From: Heliocidaris erythrogramma
Lineage: Eukaryota; Echinodermata; Echinoidea; Camarodonta; Echinometridae
Reading direction: 5' to 3'
Length of the DNA: 64,000 nt
NCBI GenBank assembly: GCA_025617745.1
Contig: CM046861.1
Location: 17,767,563 to 17,831,562 of the forward strand
Shown here piece after piece: positions 33,201-44,571 of the stretch (positions within the stretch are counted from its first letter, which is position 1; each line of letters starts with the position of its first letter). The notes below the pieces were generated by a model, which saw nothing but the letters and a program-made list of their open reading frames with translations, had not been told where the DNA came from and did no database searches. A program made the position numbers and the translations under genes.

Positions 33201-36200
33201 TTAGGCAAGGGTGAACTCCTGTGACAATTGTTCCGCTGTCAATTTCATACACTAACTAAATTCCTAAACTCAACTCAGGACCCAACATTATACCCAACAC
33301 TAACCCTAACCGAAACATACATTAACCCGTTCAAGACAGGAATAATTTAAGGGCTAAATTGATCACATTTTGTTCTTTAAATTGGCAACAATGATATTTT
33401 ACTTTATTGTTACATGATTCTAATAAGGTGTAGTGTCTTTGAAAAAAATATACACAGTTAGGAATTTTGTCAAAGTTGAAAAAATTGCCAATTTTGATTT
33501 TTTAAAATGATTTTTTACCTCTCAATGTGTTGCCAATTTAAGGATATTAAAGCTTATTCTCCTTTTTAAAATTCCTGGCTTGAAACGCAATATTGTCATG
33601 CAACAAAAATGGACAGTATGTGCAGAAATTTTAGCCTTTTCTACTCGTGCATCTGGTATATTTTTTAGAGCTCTGAATCAGAAATTATTGAGGCAACCTA
33701 CAAAGTGTGGTCAATTGTCTCAAAAGGGTTAACTCACAGAATACTATGCTCCAGATACATCGGGCTATGGAAAATGCATGTTGTACCAAAATCAAGTTAT
33801 ACCCAACGGGTTAACCTAGAGCCCAATCATAACATTAACCCTCCATCTTTGATAACATGTCACCCAGCACTTTGCCAGAGCAAGTGTCTGATCCCTATGT
33901 TTTGAATGACATGCAAATTACAATGGCATTTCCCCAGTTAGGCAAGCATGTATCATTTTTACACCCATAGCAGTTAAGAGTTGTCTTAAGGTCTAAATTA
34001 TTCAGCTTTCACTCCGCAAATTGGCACCAGTTATTCCTATTTTCCACTCCTGCAAAGTTTGAAAACAATAAAATTGTATATGAAATGAACTAATGTGAAT
34101 GAAAATGCAGAATTTAACAGAATGATTGCTAATTTGTACCCGAAAATAGTGATATTTTTAACTCTGCGTTGCCAATTTAGAGACTTTAATGACTAGTAAC
34201 AACTGAATCTCTCTAATTCATGGATGGCACAATGTACTACACTAAAAATAGACTGAACTTTTTCTGTGCTTTGTACTCTTTGTGCTTATAATGTGTAAGT
34301 CGTAGCATTCTGGATAAAAAGATATTGCAAAAATATCACTAAAAGGAAACTGTATTGTAAAACCAGAATTGTTACTGACTGCCAATTTTGCAGCAAGAAA
34401 CTTTTGCAAATTGCAATAATTTTATGTTGTTTCAATTGTGATTTTGTTATTTCGCAGCATGAAACTTTCACGAATCTCAACCCCTCGCGAAATTCGCGAA
34501 AGTTTCATGCACGCAAAAATTTCTGGTTTACAGTACTGCTATTGCACTTTTTAGAGATTTTTGCTAGTGAAATTGATGTTTGGCTGAAGTATAGCCCTGT
34601 TGAAGAGCTGTTAAAACTTCAAAGAGTAGACAGATCTCTTGTAGTATTATCTTCCTATATCATTTCCCTACAGTCAATCACATTAAATATTCTTGGCATT
34701 CAATTTGAATAGTCAGTGATGACTTTTGAGGAATTTGTTCTGATTAACTGCTAATAATGATAATAATAATTAGCTGTGTCTTACAATGTATATAACGACT
34801 TACCAGTTACAATGTAACCGACCAAAGCCCTTACAGCATTATAACCCCGGTCACTGGATTCGATTGCGCTTCTGATGCTGATTACTTTTTCATTTTTTGC
34901 AGCAAGAGTCTGGAATTCAGTCGTATGGATGGGTGTTTGAAGAGAAAGATTAGTTATTTTATCTGTATTTCCTGTACAGAAAGTCATTTGCCATAGGTAC
35001 AGTTGCTACCGGTAATGTAATGACAACTGAAAATGATATAATATCACAATATTATAATAATTTCTTTTTTCTTCTTTGCTTTTCATTCTGTCTTCTTTTT
35101 TTTCATAATGGAGTGAGCAACGACGACAACAACAACAAAATTATTAAAATGTCATGGGATGAAATATTTGACTAGAGAGTTTGTGATGATATAGTTTGCG
35201 TCAAAGTACAATCTCTTTCCAGACTTTGAAAACCAAGCCATTTTATTATATTTTCATACATAGGATCTAGTGCTGGTGCTGGGAGCGGAGAATTCCATGT
35301 TTACCGTGGTTACCGTCGTCGGGAGAATGCCAGGCAAGCTTTTATCCAGAACAAAGCAGAAAAGGTAGAGTTATCGTCAAAGTATCTTAATCAAAGGGTC
35401 AATCAAATCTTGATCTTCAATTTATCTTGGATAAAAGCATGAAAACCAAAAAACCAAAGAAAATTATGAATGTTTGAAAGTTGAAATTAAGCAAGTATTT
35501 TAGTGGATCTCACATATATTTTCACTTTCTCTTTAATGGTAAGTCCAGGCCCCTCTTGCATAAAAAGTTGCTTTTAATCGCAACTCAAAAAAATTAAATG
35601 CAACTTGATTTTCAGCCAATCAGGATGGCATGTTTGGGACTTACTTTTAATTTTCTGAGTTGCAATTAAACGCAGCTTTTTATGCAAGAGGGCCCAGCTC
35701 TTTTATATCTATTGCCATTTGTTGCATTGCATGCTTACTTTCAATTTCCTGATTATATCGGAATTAGCATTAGTATCCATGGCAGTGCCTGGGCAAAAGA
35801 TTCACAAGGTCTGGGCCCCGTCTTATAAAGACTTACGATGGATTCAAATCAATCGCAACTGTGTACTTAGATATAGGAGTTGCAATTAATATTTAGTTGT
35901 GATTAATTCAAAACAATAGTAACCCTTTATAAGATGGCCCAGACTTCACCTGAAGGTAACATTTTACCTAGGGATGCATATGTAATATGAATAATACTCA
36001 TTCTTATATCCTCAAAAACAAAAAAATGTGTAGTCTAGACGAAGTTTGTTTCTTTTTTTATAATGATGAAAAATCTCTTGGTCTCTGAAAACTCCACATT
36101 TTATCACAAGTATTCAAGATTTTTATCCTTTATTCTAACAATGCAGGATGAGGCGGAGCAAACCTACCATGAGAAGCTAGAAGAAAACCAGAGATTAGCT

Positions 36201-39200
36201 GATCAGAGAACAGCCAAGAAACGTGCCAAGAGGTAAGGTCACAAGTCTTTCAAGGTTCTGAAATTCAGGGAAAAGAAATTCACTCTATATGATCTTCTTT
36301 AAACATTTGGCATTATCAAAGAGAGGCCTGAAGCATTGTAAGAGAAAATCCATTGCAAAAGGTTTTTGCAGAGAAAATCCTCTCAGAGTGAAAAATTGGT
36401 AATGTTTTACAGAATGTCTAGGAGGATATTTTATTTGACTTTAACACTATAGTGATATCCTCACTTCCTTAGTTTTGATTATCTGTCTTTTGTTGCTGTT
36501 ACATGTAGTTATGGACAGTGTGCAATAATATAAAATTGAGAAGAAATAAACTGTGATAAATTATGTCCCATGTGTATCAAGTGTTATAAATCTTTCAATT
36601 TTCCTGCTACAGAATGCAGATATAATTTGTTAGAAGGTTTTTTGGTGGCAGTTGAGAGGTGGAGTTTAATTTTTCCATGTACTTTGATGAGGATTTACAG
36701 GTTTCTGTAATTTTTTTTAATGTTATTGACTGAGTAAAGCACTATTTAATGAGTAGAGCATGATGTGATATATTTATTTACCGGTATGTGACAAATATCT
36801 ATGTTAGCTTTATTTTAAAGAGAAACTGTTATAGAAGAGCTTAGCCTGTTAATATAATTGTTTTAAAAACCTAATCGTAAATTGTGAACCTGAGTAAATG
36901 GTTTGTTTTATCATATTAGGAAGTTGGTGATAAACCTTCCCACTACTTCTTTGATTTGAAATCTTATTGAATGAAGATGTTGTCACCAATGGGATTACAT
37001 GTACATGTATGTAGCCGCTTTAGTTTCAATTTATTTTTTATCTCTTGTGCTCTCTTTTCTCTCTGTCACGCTTTTCTCTTTCTATCTGTCTCTCTCTCTC
37101 TTCAAATATCGCTCCTCCTTTCTCCTCTCACTTTCTGCATTTCTCTTCTCCCTGTCTGTTTTTGCCTTTCTCTCTTCTCTCTCTCTCTCTCTTTCTCTCT
37201 TTCTTACTATATGTGTCTGCCTCTATATCTCTCTCTTTGTCTCTATCTCTCTCTCTCTCTCTCTGTCTTATTCTCTTTCTCCCGCACTTTTCTATAAACA
37301 TTTTTTCTGTTGTACCATTTCCAGGTTAAAACAAAAGCAGAAAATGCAAGCAAAGAAGAAAAAGAAAGAAAAGGAAGAGAAAGGTAAGAATCGTTCATCA
37401 AGAAAAACAAAGCATATAAATGATGAATTAGTACTTTAAGTAAACATCCCTTTGCAAACTGAGTATTGAAGTTTGTAGAATCCATAATGAACAGCTGTTT
37501 GGTCATATGTAGACCATGTTTGTTTGTTTGTTGTTTTTTTATTGACAAAGCGCAGTTCTTTTGTATGCATAGAAATAAAATAATATTTATTAGTGGTACA
37601 TTACAGCATGTTGCGAAATTTGTTCAAGGCTTCATTTTGTTAAAGATATATGGTTAGGGTTAGGGCTGCAGTTGTGTTTTATACCCATTTCAGAAACTCA
37701 TGCTCCTACTATGCGCACTAAAATAATGCGCATTAGGCAATAAAAACCATGTTCATGACATAACCAAAAAATGATAAGAGCATTATTTTTATGAACACCC
37801 ATTCAGAAAACCTGCATCGTGCAGGATCTGTGAATTAAATGAGAAATATTTGCCGTGCATGGTGCTGGAAATCAAATGACCTTTGACCGATATCAGGGTG
37901 GGATAATGTGAAGTCTGTATTATCGCATTCATAAATCTAGCATTTGGTGGAAGATGTAGGTATTATGGCCCTAATAGCAGCCCTAAGATAATGTGCCTTA
38001 TTTTGATGCAGATACAGTCATAAAGTCCTATATTGCTCTTATTCTGCTCCTATTATGTGCTCTTGGGAATTTATGAAAGGGGTATTCGGCGCGGTTACAC
38101 CATATATTTTGCGAGGGTTTTATTTTCGCGAATTTAACAACACGCCAAAATATTGCTAACATAATGTAGTCAGTTGAGTTTCTTGTCTCCTGAAATTGAC
38201 CATTTAGCTTTGCGAAAGTACATCATCATTGCTGTTTGTAGATCTGAGATTTTCCCAATCGTCAATTCAACCACTCCTGAAATAGTCTGGCTAGTCCAAT
38301 TCGCGAAGATTTATGGCATATGCACTATATCAAAGTTCCTGTATAGTTTTGGTATCAAACAAGGAAAATTAACATAAAACGTGTTAAATATGGTCCCACA
38401 TTGTTCTCCATGTATCAAAAGATTAATGTTCGAGATCATTTGATAGTCCATCCATTGAATTTCTGGTGAATTTTAGTGTAAATATATGAAAGAACGCGAG
38501 ATAACGGCCGTACCCTGCCCTACGCTAGGACCCTTCCACGCCAGCACAACCATCTGAGCGCTTTGTACACACACTACCCTCATAGGTTTTACATGTGTGC
38601 TGTAACTTGATGATGTTAGTGTTGGGAATTTGCGTCCCAGCCTGGTATCTAAATAATTTTTTGCCTCTCATTTGTTAAATATTCCACTTGAGGAGGGAAA
38701 AGCTTCACAGCTAGTATCTTGCTATTTATCGTCTAAACTTAAAAAGATCTAGCGAAAACTATTTGAGGGCTTACCAAAAATATAAATTACCTTTTGAGGA
38801 TGGCCTAGTTTGAGCTGTGCAGAAATTGTATGCATCTAGGGACATATAAAACATTCATATAGTTTGTGATTGTACTGATTAAATGTCCATATTCGCTCAA
38901 GAAGTTATAACAATCCAAACTGTGCATTGTATTCAGACTTAACACCTCAATTGCTGTGCAAATATTTTCCCCAAAGAGCTATTAGACTATGAAGGAATTG
39001 TTTCCACAACCTTGGATTTTGTTTTGTCTAGTCTAGTGCTGATAATGTGTTCTAGATTCAAGTTGAGTGTCAAATATTGTCTGAATCATTTCAAAATAGA
39101 CGATATCAGGTTTTAAGAAAATCATATACATGTCATTACATGAAAACCTGATAGCATGGGGGAAATCATTTTAGTCATAGATCCAATGTCTATGATCTCT

Positions 39201-39468
39201 TGTTTGCTACTTATTACTTTATAGATGACTGTATTATCCAAATTTGTAGATTGTGTTCCAAGATTATACTGCCACTATTTTTTGTTTATGTACCTGAAGC
39301 TTGATTTTCATTCTATTTTTCATTTTAGCCAAGAAAAAGGCAGGAGAGGGCAAGGAGGGGAGCGAGGAAGAGAGCGAGGAAGAGAGTGAGGAGAGCGACA
39401 GTGATAGTGACAAGGAACCAAAGGAAGATGATGCAGAACAGAACTGCTTTGTCATAGGCGGAAAATGA
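27082..39468 (+). CDS. PRKRIP1: PRKRIP1, spliceosome-associated PRKR-interacting protein 1
   Basis: Six exons: 27082-27219, 31702-31780, 35264-35364, 36147-36232, 37325-37383, 39329-39468, total 200 residues (human 184). Phases 0, 1, 0, 2, 1 agree at every junction. Known family role: a long-helix protein of the human catalytic spliceosome, also reported to bind and inhibit PKR; nuclear. The core is conserved: [24 protein letters not shown] matches the human [22 protein letters not shown] block. It is followed by a Lys/Glu-rich helix and a Ser/Glu-rich acidic tail ending CFVIGGK. Introns are large and hold many mobile-element fragments. The 3' UTR is a degenerate tandem repeat. Confidence 0.95.
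27973..28266. mobile_element. MITE with TGACAGGGTCAGGATCCAGC ends
   Basis: The left end TGACAGGGTCAGGATCCAGC and the right end GCTGGATCCTGACTCTGTCA are inverted with one mismatch. The interior has CpG-containing GCGCA words. No coding capacity. Confidence 0.7.
28814..30056. repeat. Large foldback, about 180-bp arms
   Basis: 28814-29002 is an imperfect (roughly 85-90%) inverted copy of 29880-30056. Both hold ACATGTAGCTAC, AGAATCTAGGCAG, CTCAACTTTTTCAAAC and TCAAAATCGGCATTTAATTT or their complements. The 0.9-kb loop contains a second, direct copy of GTGGTGTGGTCATACTCACT (near 28800 and 29677). Confidence 0.8.
29380..29491. mobile_element. 112-bp palindromic MITE with 8-bp target duplication
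   Basis: Arms of about 45 bp start CATGGGCGCAAATCCAAACA and are nearly perfect inverted copies around a 13-base loop. GAAGTTCT occurs immediately on both sides (29372-29379 and 29492-29499). An 8-bp duplication is typical of hAT transposition. Confidence 0.8.
30206..30640. repeat. Foldback with about 92-bp arms
   Basis: 30206-30297 and 30550-30640 are inverted copies over 90% alike in the core (TCTCTCGTTCGTTAGCTC). A small hairpin (TGCAAGGTTAT/ATAACCTTGCA) lies just to the left at about 30122-30150. Confidence 0.8.
31702..31780 (+). CDS. PRKRIP1: PRKRIP1 exon 2
   Basis: DKPVFIPDKKKEWTPRG... EFVRDVM. Acceptor TTTCACCTGCAG, donor ATGG|GTAAGA, phase 1. It corresponds to human DKAVPIPEKMSEWAPRP. 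Confidence 0.95.
31984..32593. mobile_element. Kolobok-like MITE flanked by TTAA
   Basis: It starts AGGAGAATTAACCCC and ends GTAATTCTCCT, with TTAA directly outside both ends. The termini are the same as those of the THAP-bearing element at 40889-41834, so this is a non-autonomous relative. Inside, GGGGGCTGCCATTTT and AAAATGGCAGCCCCC form an inner inverted pair (about 32135 and 32411). It lies in PRKRIP1 intron 2. Confidence 0.75.
32594..35263 (+). other. PRKRIP1 intron 2, right part
   Basis: AT-rich with no exon seen. It includes a short CTAACCCTAACC stretch (about 33297) and a MITE at 34352-34537. Confidence 0.6.
34352..34537. mobile_element. MITE with TGTAAAACCAGAA-type ends
   Basis: The left TTGTAAAACCAGAAT and right ATTTCTGGTTTACAG ends are inverted, flanked by TA. 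The interior holds an inverted pair GAAACTTTCACGAA/TTCGCGAAAGTTTC. Sequence just left of it (34260-34345) recurs in a PP1 intron at about 56820-56905. Confidence 0.55.
35264..35364 (+). CDS. PRKRIP1: PRKRIP1 exon 3 (core motif)
   Basis: Completes G then [20 protein letters not shown], the most conserved block of the family. Ends AEK in phase 0. Confidence 0.96.
35548..35695. mobile_element. MITE with GGCCCCTCTTGCATAAAAAG ends
   Basis: About 50-bp inverted arms with a centre containing CAGCCAATCAG, a phrase shared with the MITE at 59492-59633. In PRKRIP1 intron 3. Confidence 0.75.
35809..35945. mobile_element. MITE with GTCTGGGCC ends
   Basis: Left GTCTGGGCCCCGTCTTATAA and right TTATAAGATGGCCCAGAC are inverted. 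No coding capacity. Confidence 0.7.
36147..36232 (+). CDS. PRKRIP1: PRKRIP1 exon 4
   Basis: DEAEQTYHEKLEENQRLADQ then RTAKKRAK, corresponding to human [20 protein letters not shown]. Ends AG|GTAAGG, phase 2. Confidence 0.94.
37060..37265. repeat. CT-rich microsatellite in PRKRIP1 intron 4
   Basis: Mostly TCTC repeats with interruptions. It ends about 60 bp before the exon 5 acceptor, so it may extend the pyrimidine tract. Confidence 0.85.
37325..37383 (+). CDS. PRKRIP1: PRKRIP1 exon 5 (lysine-rich)
   Basis: LKQKQKMQAKKKKKEKEEK. Acceptor ACCATTTCCAG. Ends AAAG|GTAAGA, phase 1. Confidence 0.9.
39329..39468 (+). CDS. PRKRIP1: PRKRIP1 exon 6 and stop
   Basis: AKKKAGEGKEGSEEESEEES then acidic Ser/Asp repeats and EQNCFVIGGK. 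TGA at 39466-39468. Acceptor TTCATTTTAG. Confidence 0.92.
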
Positions 39469-39469
39469 G

Positions 39470-40020
39470 GAGAAAATGAAGAAATGAAGTTGACACGATA
39501 TGCTGTGTGATGGACTGAGGAGCGAAAGATCCACTTCGAGATTCTACCAGCAAGCCCATGTGTATGTGTATTCAGTATTTTGGAAGGTGAAAAGACTGAA
39601 GCTGAGTCGCAGATGCTAAATGCTGTGTGATGAATTGGGGAGCTAGAGATCCACATTGATATTCTACTAACAATACTATGCGTGTGTGGATACAGTGTAT
39701 AGGAAAGTGAAAATCCTAAGCAGACACGAAATGCTTTGTTATGGACTGAGGAGCAAATAATACAGTGCACAGGATAGCAGAAAAGCTGATGAACACATCG
39801 AATACTATGTGGGGGACTGAGGAAAATAAAGATCCCATGCTTGTTCAGATATAGTATATAGGAAAATGAAAAAACAGAAATGGACACCACATGGTGTATG
39901 TGATGATGGACTGAGGATCTTCTTTATGATTCAACCCACAATGAATCCTTTGCTTTTATGGATGTAGGAAAGTGAAAAACTTAATGCAGACACCAAGGCT
40001 GTGTGGTGGACTTTAATAGT
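39470..40020. repeat. Degenerate tandem repeat in the PRKRIP1 3' UTR
   Basis: About five to six units of about 115 bp, each with a GACAC..ATGCTGTGTGATGGACTGAGGAG-type phrase (split here at the dots) and later TATAGGAAAGTGAAAA. The unit is close to 39 codons, and the complementary strand is open for 208 codons across it (39264-39890). Confidence 0.75.
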
Positions 40021-40066
40021 TGGAATTAGTTAAATCGTGCAAGTTCACAAACCTTTTGGCATTAGC

Positions 40067-40212
40067 CAGAGATGCCACTTTTCAGACGAAAGTATAGGAA
40101 TTCCTACTTTTTCAACATATATTTAGCCATAGAAAACCACTTTTTATGTACACAAGGGCCTATTCTAGATGATTTTTCCTACTTTTTTTATCAATTCTAA
40201 GTGGCATCCCTG
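40067..40212. mobile_element. MITE with CAGAGATGCCACTT ends
   Basis: CAGAGATGCCACTT and AAGTGGCATCCCTG are inverted ends. ATTAG occurs on both sides (one base offset on the left). A related CAGAGATGCCAAC start is present at about 63514. Confidence 0.6.
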
Positions 40213-40888
40213 ATTAGTAGATGATTGTCCAAATGGAAAGAATTCTTCCTTGTCCGTGGATATGTGATGTCGTGTGCTGAGAGCCAGAAAGGCATTAGTT
40301 AAAGCCACATAGTTGTGGCTTCTCATGGGGAATTTGACACCATTTGGATGTTTACCTCATAATAGGTGTTGTCAGTCGCAGAGAGTGGACTTCACTTTAA
40401 TAATGACAGCCAGTTCTTAGCTAATACATTGTGTCCTCATCCTACTACAATGTAATAAAATGTCATCATATTTGCATATTTCTACACCAGGATATACATG
40501 TAGCAAGTTCAACATTTTGTTGTGCAATCAGGCCAGTAATTCTATTTTTAAATAACCATGGCAAATTGCAGCAAATTCCATATAAAGCAGATGGAATCGA
40601 TTTTATCATTTACTTTCTATTTACTCCTTTTTGGCAAGAAATTCAAGCCCATCAATAGTCTGATGTGATTATGAGCCATCATATTTTTGTGGAGGAAACC
40701 GTGTATTGTAAAAGATTTTTTTTCTTCAATACTTTTGTAAATAGCAAAGTCTAGCTTTGTGTGCAAACCAAATAATATTTTTGCATTGTTTATGAGGAAA
40801 TCTTTGTGACTCAGAATTAGCAAGATATGTTTTTTATTTGAAGCACTATATTTTAACACTGTATTTTATATTGATGTTGATATTTTAA

Positions 40889-41834
40889 AGGAGAATTATC
40901 CCCAGGCTTTTAAATGTAAATAGGGTCATAGTGAATAAAATAACATTTAATTTGATATAAAAATCACCGTTTTAGACCAACTGATGCCGTTGTAAGAGCA
41001 GAAAATAGAGACCACTTTTTACGATGTCTACTCCTACTGGCGGCGTCCATTTTCTCTAAATTTCCCATAAAACCTTGCGCGTGATGACGTAGGGGATGGA
41101 GAACTCACTAGCTAGTAGCTAGCTTGCATGAAGCGCGCGCTGCATATACACACGGTAAACATGGTGTATTGTCAAGCGTTCGGCTGTTGTAACTGTTCCA
41201 AGAAAACGATAGGGAAATCATTCCATCGGTTCCCAGACCCGCAGAAATGTCAGCAATTGTTCAAGCGTTGGGTGACCATATTGAACGTGGAAAAATTCCA
41301 AGGAAAATACTTCAAACTTGATCGGAAAAATGATGTGATCTGCAGTGATCATTTCACGGAGGCCGATTATCACGTAGATCTGCGGGCTAAGCTTATGCCC
41401 GGGCGAATCGTATAATCAAGCTAGTGTGTCCTGGAACACGTTTTACTTACGATGATTATTTTACTCTAATAAATGTTTTTCAAATGTGATAGTTACGTAG
41501 ATAATATAAATTGATTTATTTAATTTAATTATGAAACTCTTGCGTAATTTATGTTATTATTAATAATAATAAACTCTTTTAAAAATAATGTTGGTGAACT
41601 ATTGCGAGCCAATTACAATGCGCTACGGCCAACTCCATGCCCTACGTCACACAGCCCGATCGCACCGGGAACATGGCGACGCTGCTTTACTCTCGAGAAC
41701 AATAAAAATCGGAGGATTCAATCGACAATTCCCATCCTCTCGATTCTCGAATATACGATGTTTTTACTTTATCAGAAACTGTTTAGAATTCTGTTTTAGG
41801 TCAATGATAAAAGTCTCGTGGGGATAATTCTCCT
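40889..41834 (+). mobile_element. Kolobok-like transposon fragment carrying a THAP ORF
   Basis: 946 bp. Terminal inverted repeats AGGAGAATTATCCCCA and TGGGGATAATTCTCCT, with TTAA directly outside both ends (40885-40888, 41835-41838). Kolobok elements are known for TTAA target sites and transposases with a THAP domain, and this element carries a THAP ORF. It is much too short for a full transposase, so it is internally deleted. Confidence 0.75.
41161..41415 (+). CDS. THAP-domain ORF of the Kolobok-like element
   Basis: The ATG at 41161 gives 84 residues, preferred over an upstream start at 41128 because MVYCQAFGC is the standard THAP N-terminus. The C2-C-H zinc pattern is visible: CQAFGCCNC near the start, then CSDH about 50 residues on. 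Conserved KSFHRFP, W in FKRW and the F in HFTEADY are present. THAP domains bind DNA; here it would bind the transposon ends. The frame closes with TAA soon after MPGRIV, without a catalytic domain. It is either a relic first exon or a stand-alone binding protein. Confidence 0.7.
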   Translation: MVYCQAFGCCNCSKKTIGKSFHRFPDPQKCQQLFKRWVTILNVEKFQGKYFKLDRKNDVICSDHFTEADYHVDLRAKLMPGRIV

Positions 41835-42502
41835 TTAAGTAAACTTATTCTATGACTAGTTTTATCTTGGAAAAGTTGGTTTATAGCCTAAAAAATAAGA
41901 AAAAGTAAAGAGAGAGAAAAAAACTCATCCCCATGGCATTGGCAAGAGTGGAAAAAACTTAATTTTTGCTGTTGTTTATTTTAGTTTGCATTAGATCAGT
42001 TCCTTCTTGGAAGATGAGGAAAAGAGAATGATAATCATTTTGTTATGCCTCTGCCCACTGAAGATGGGGCCGGAGTCATTAGTTTATTCAAAGTTACTTG
42101 TGTTTTTAAAGTAATGTGATTGCACACATATCTTTTGGTTGTGTATTCTTAAATAAATGATTTTATACACTGGAAAATAGTACAGTATTCTTTTCTTATT
42201 CACTCTAGACACTGGGTTCATTTCAGCTTGGTATTTGCTGCTGTTATGTATATTGCGACCATAAGATTAAACATTGTTTGGGATTATAATGAACTTTTTA
42301 ATTTCATTAGTACAGCAGTGATGCCGTATTTCCCCATTTTCCCCTTCAGAGTGTAAATTGTTCACAATTTGCAGCCAAGTATTTTATTGAAATAATTCTG
42401 ATTTTATTCAAAGTGACACTTCATGTTGGCCAGTATCATGACAGCTTGAGCAGATTGTGCCATTGTTCCAAATTAGTGCTAAATTTGGGTTCCACATGTA
42501 AC

Positions 42503-42602
<100 letters not shown>

Positions 42603-42707
42603 CTATGTATAGTATGTATGCTTGGAAAATAATGTAGGAAATAATTTCACTAAAATCAAATACATTTCAGAACACCACCAATCATATTTACTCTCTAAAC
42701 TCCTATA

Positions 42708-42860
42708 CAGTGGAAACTCGCTATAACGAAGACCTTGGGAACATGAAAATTACCTTGTTATATCAGGAAACGCTTTATATCAGGGATCATCAAAATTACG
42801 TTGCTTATGCTATATCGGGAATCTTGTTATACTGGAGCTCTTTACATTGAGTTTCCACTG
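42708..42860. mobile_element. pogo/Tigger-like MITE
   Basis: It starts CAGTGGAAACTCGCTATAAC and ends GAGTTTCCACTG, with TA on both sides. The CAGTGGAAnCTCGCTATAACG end is typical of pogo/Tigger elements of the Tc1/mariner group. 153 bp, non-coding. Confidence 0.75.
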
Positions 42861-43613
42861 TATTTCAGCTCTTCTGTCGCCCATCTCTCTCTCTCTCACT
42901 CACTCTCTTCTGTCCTATCTCTGCTTCAAATCAATTACACTGTCTCTCACACTATTACATACATGTAGAATATTATCACTCTATCTGTCCTTGTCTTACA
43001 AACATTTAATTAGCGCTTTAGTTCCCAAGTCCCAATTCAAAATCCTTGTCTGGTCTGGCTTGCTAACTTCTTACTGGGTTCTTGACCAGTCTAGTAACTT
43101 GTTAAGGAACATAATTAAATCCATGATTAGGTTGAAAAAGTAAATGTCTGTACTCTTAGAGGATATTGTTTTGTTACAATGCAACACATGTGTATTCCAG
43201 TATTCTAGGAATACATGTGGACATGCGCACAAGTATTTTGGAAAGGTAGACTTTCAGGTGATAAAAGATGAAAAATAGTGTGCTTTTCAAATGTCTTTTC
43301 TACTAGACCTTGGCAAACCAGTTGACATGACTTGTGTGTTTCAGTCTAGTTCGTGTCTGGCTTGGGTTCTGAGCTATAGCACTTGCCAGTATGTCAACAC
43401 AAAAGACCAAAATAAACCACCATATAGCCTCCATTTTATCAGATATTTACAAAACAGAACGTCAGGTTTTTATTTCATTAAGTCTATAAGTGTAACAAGA
43501 GAATTTGTACAAGATTGAGACCGAGTAAAACACTGAGCTGTATTACAAGCAGAATATAGCAACAAATTTGTACAATATAAGGTGATGGGGATTACTCTAA
43601 GGTCAAGACTTAC

Positions 43614-43845
43614 GGCTTGTTCACACTTGAAAGTAGACCGCCTCAGAAATCAGCTGCAGTTCAATAAAAATGGCATATCAAGCATAGTGTAATTTGTATT
43701 TCTGTTTCTTAAAATACACAAATAAAAAACTATGCTTAGGGGCCCTTTTATTCACTCCCACTTGCCACTCATGCACAGATAAAATGGTCTCTATTTTGCC
43801 ACAGCAGTTTTTGAGGCGGTTCAACGCGTCAAATGTGAATAAGCC
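43614..43845. mobile_element. MITE with GGCTTGTTCACACTTGA-type ends
   Basis: About 46-bp imperfect inverted arms including GACCGCCTCA and its partner TGAGGCGGTTC. Confidence 0.65.
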
Positions 43846-44440
43846 TTCATCTTACATTTGCATTTTAGAGTGCATTTCAGATTTACAACTGGGCTACAAT
43901 CCAATGATAGGTCACCAGAAAGTAATGCCTCTGAAGAAGCGTAAAATATTACAGTCACTGACAATTTTAAAGTCCCATAAATAAATTGAATCTTACTGTT
44001 ATTGTACCATGGGATTTAAAACTATGTTAACAGCCCAATGTAAAGAAAAGTATGATAATCAAATGGAAAGGGACAAAAAAATAATTAAATATCGATGTGA
44101 TTCTTTTATCAACGTACTACACACAAATTCCTGAATTAAAAGGGTATACTTCAAACAATGGAAATTATACATTGTATCTCCATATTGTTGCAACAGATAT
44201 CTCTTAAATGCAAGAACTACATGTACACTTTCCCGATGACCCATAGTTTTAGGAAACCTCTGTACAAGGTCCCTCCCTGATCAGATTAGAGAAATGTCAT
44301 ATTTCCAAAGATAAGTTGTCAGAAAGTGACCTTGAAGGGTCATGAGAAAGTTGATAAGGACCATTCACATTGTAATAGATTCGCCATGATGGAAGCATCT
44401 GCAATCAACTGCAATGTTTTTATTATATTGTCTGCTTACA

Positions 44441-44571
44441 GCCAAAAGGGCGTTAACACCTCTGTCAAATTACTTGAGTTAACACATTTGACTACTGAAT
44501 TAGCTCATTCCCATAGTCATAACACAGAGACCACCCGCTTCCAGTAGCCAATGGGTTAATGCCCTTCTGGC
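44441..44571. mobile_element. MITE with GCCAAAAGGGCGTTAAC ends
   Basis: Inverted ends GCCAAAAGGGCGTTAAC and GTTAATGCCCTTCTGGC. Confidence 0.6.

Noticed and set aside
33290-33330. CTAACCCTAACC, telomere-like
   Set aside because: Only about two imperfect units; not a telomere or clear interstitial array.
36971-37439. Overlapping Ser/Leu-rich ORFs in three frames
   Set aside because: They come from the CT microsatellite next to PRKRIP1 exon 5; only 37325-37383 is coding.
41128-41160. Upstream ATG for the THAP ORF
   Set aside because: The THAP domain begins MVYCQAFGC at 41161; the 11 extra residues are not THAP-like.
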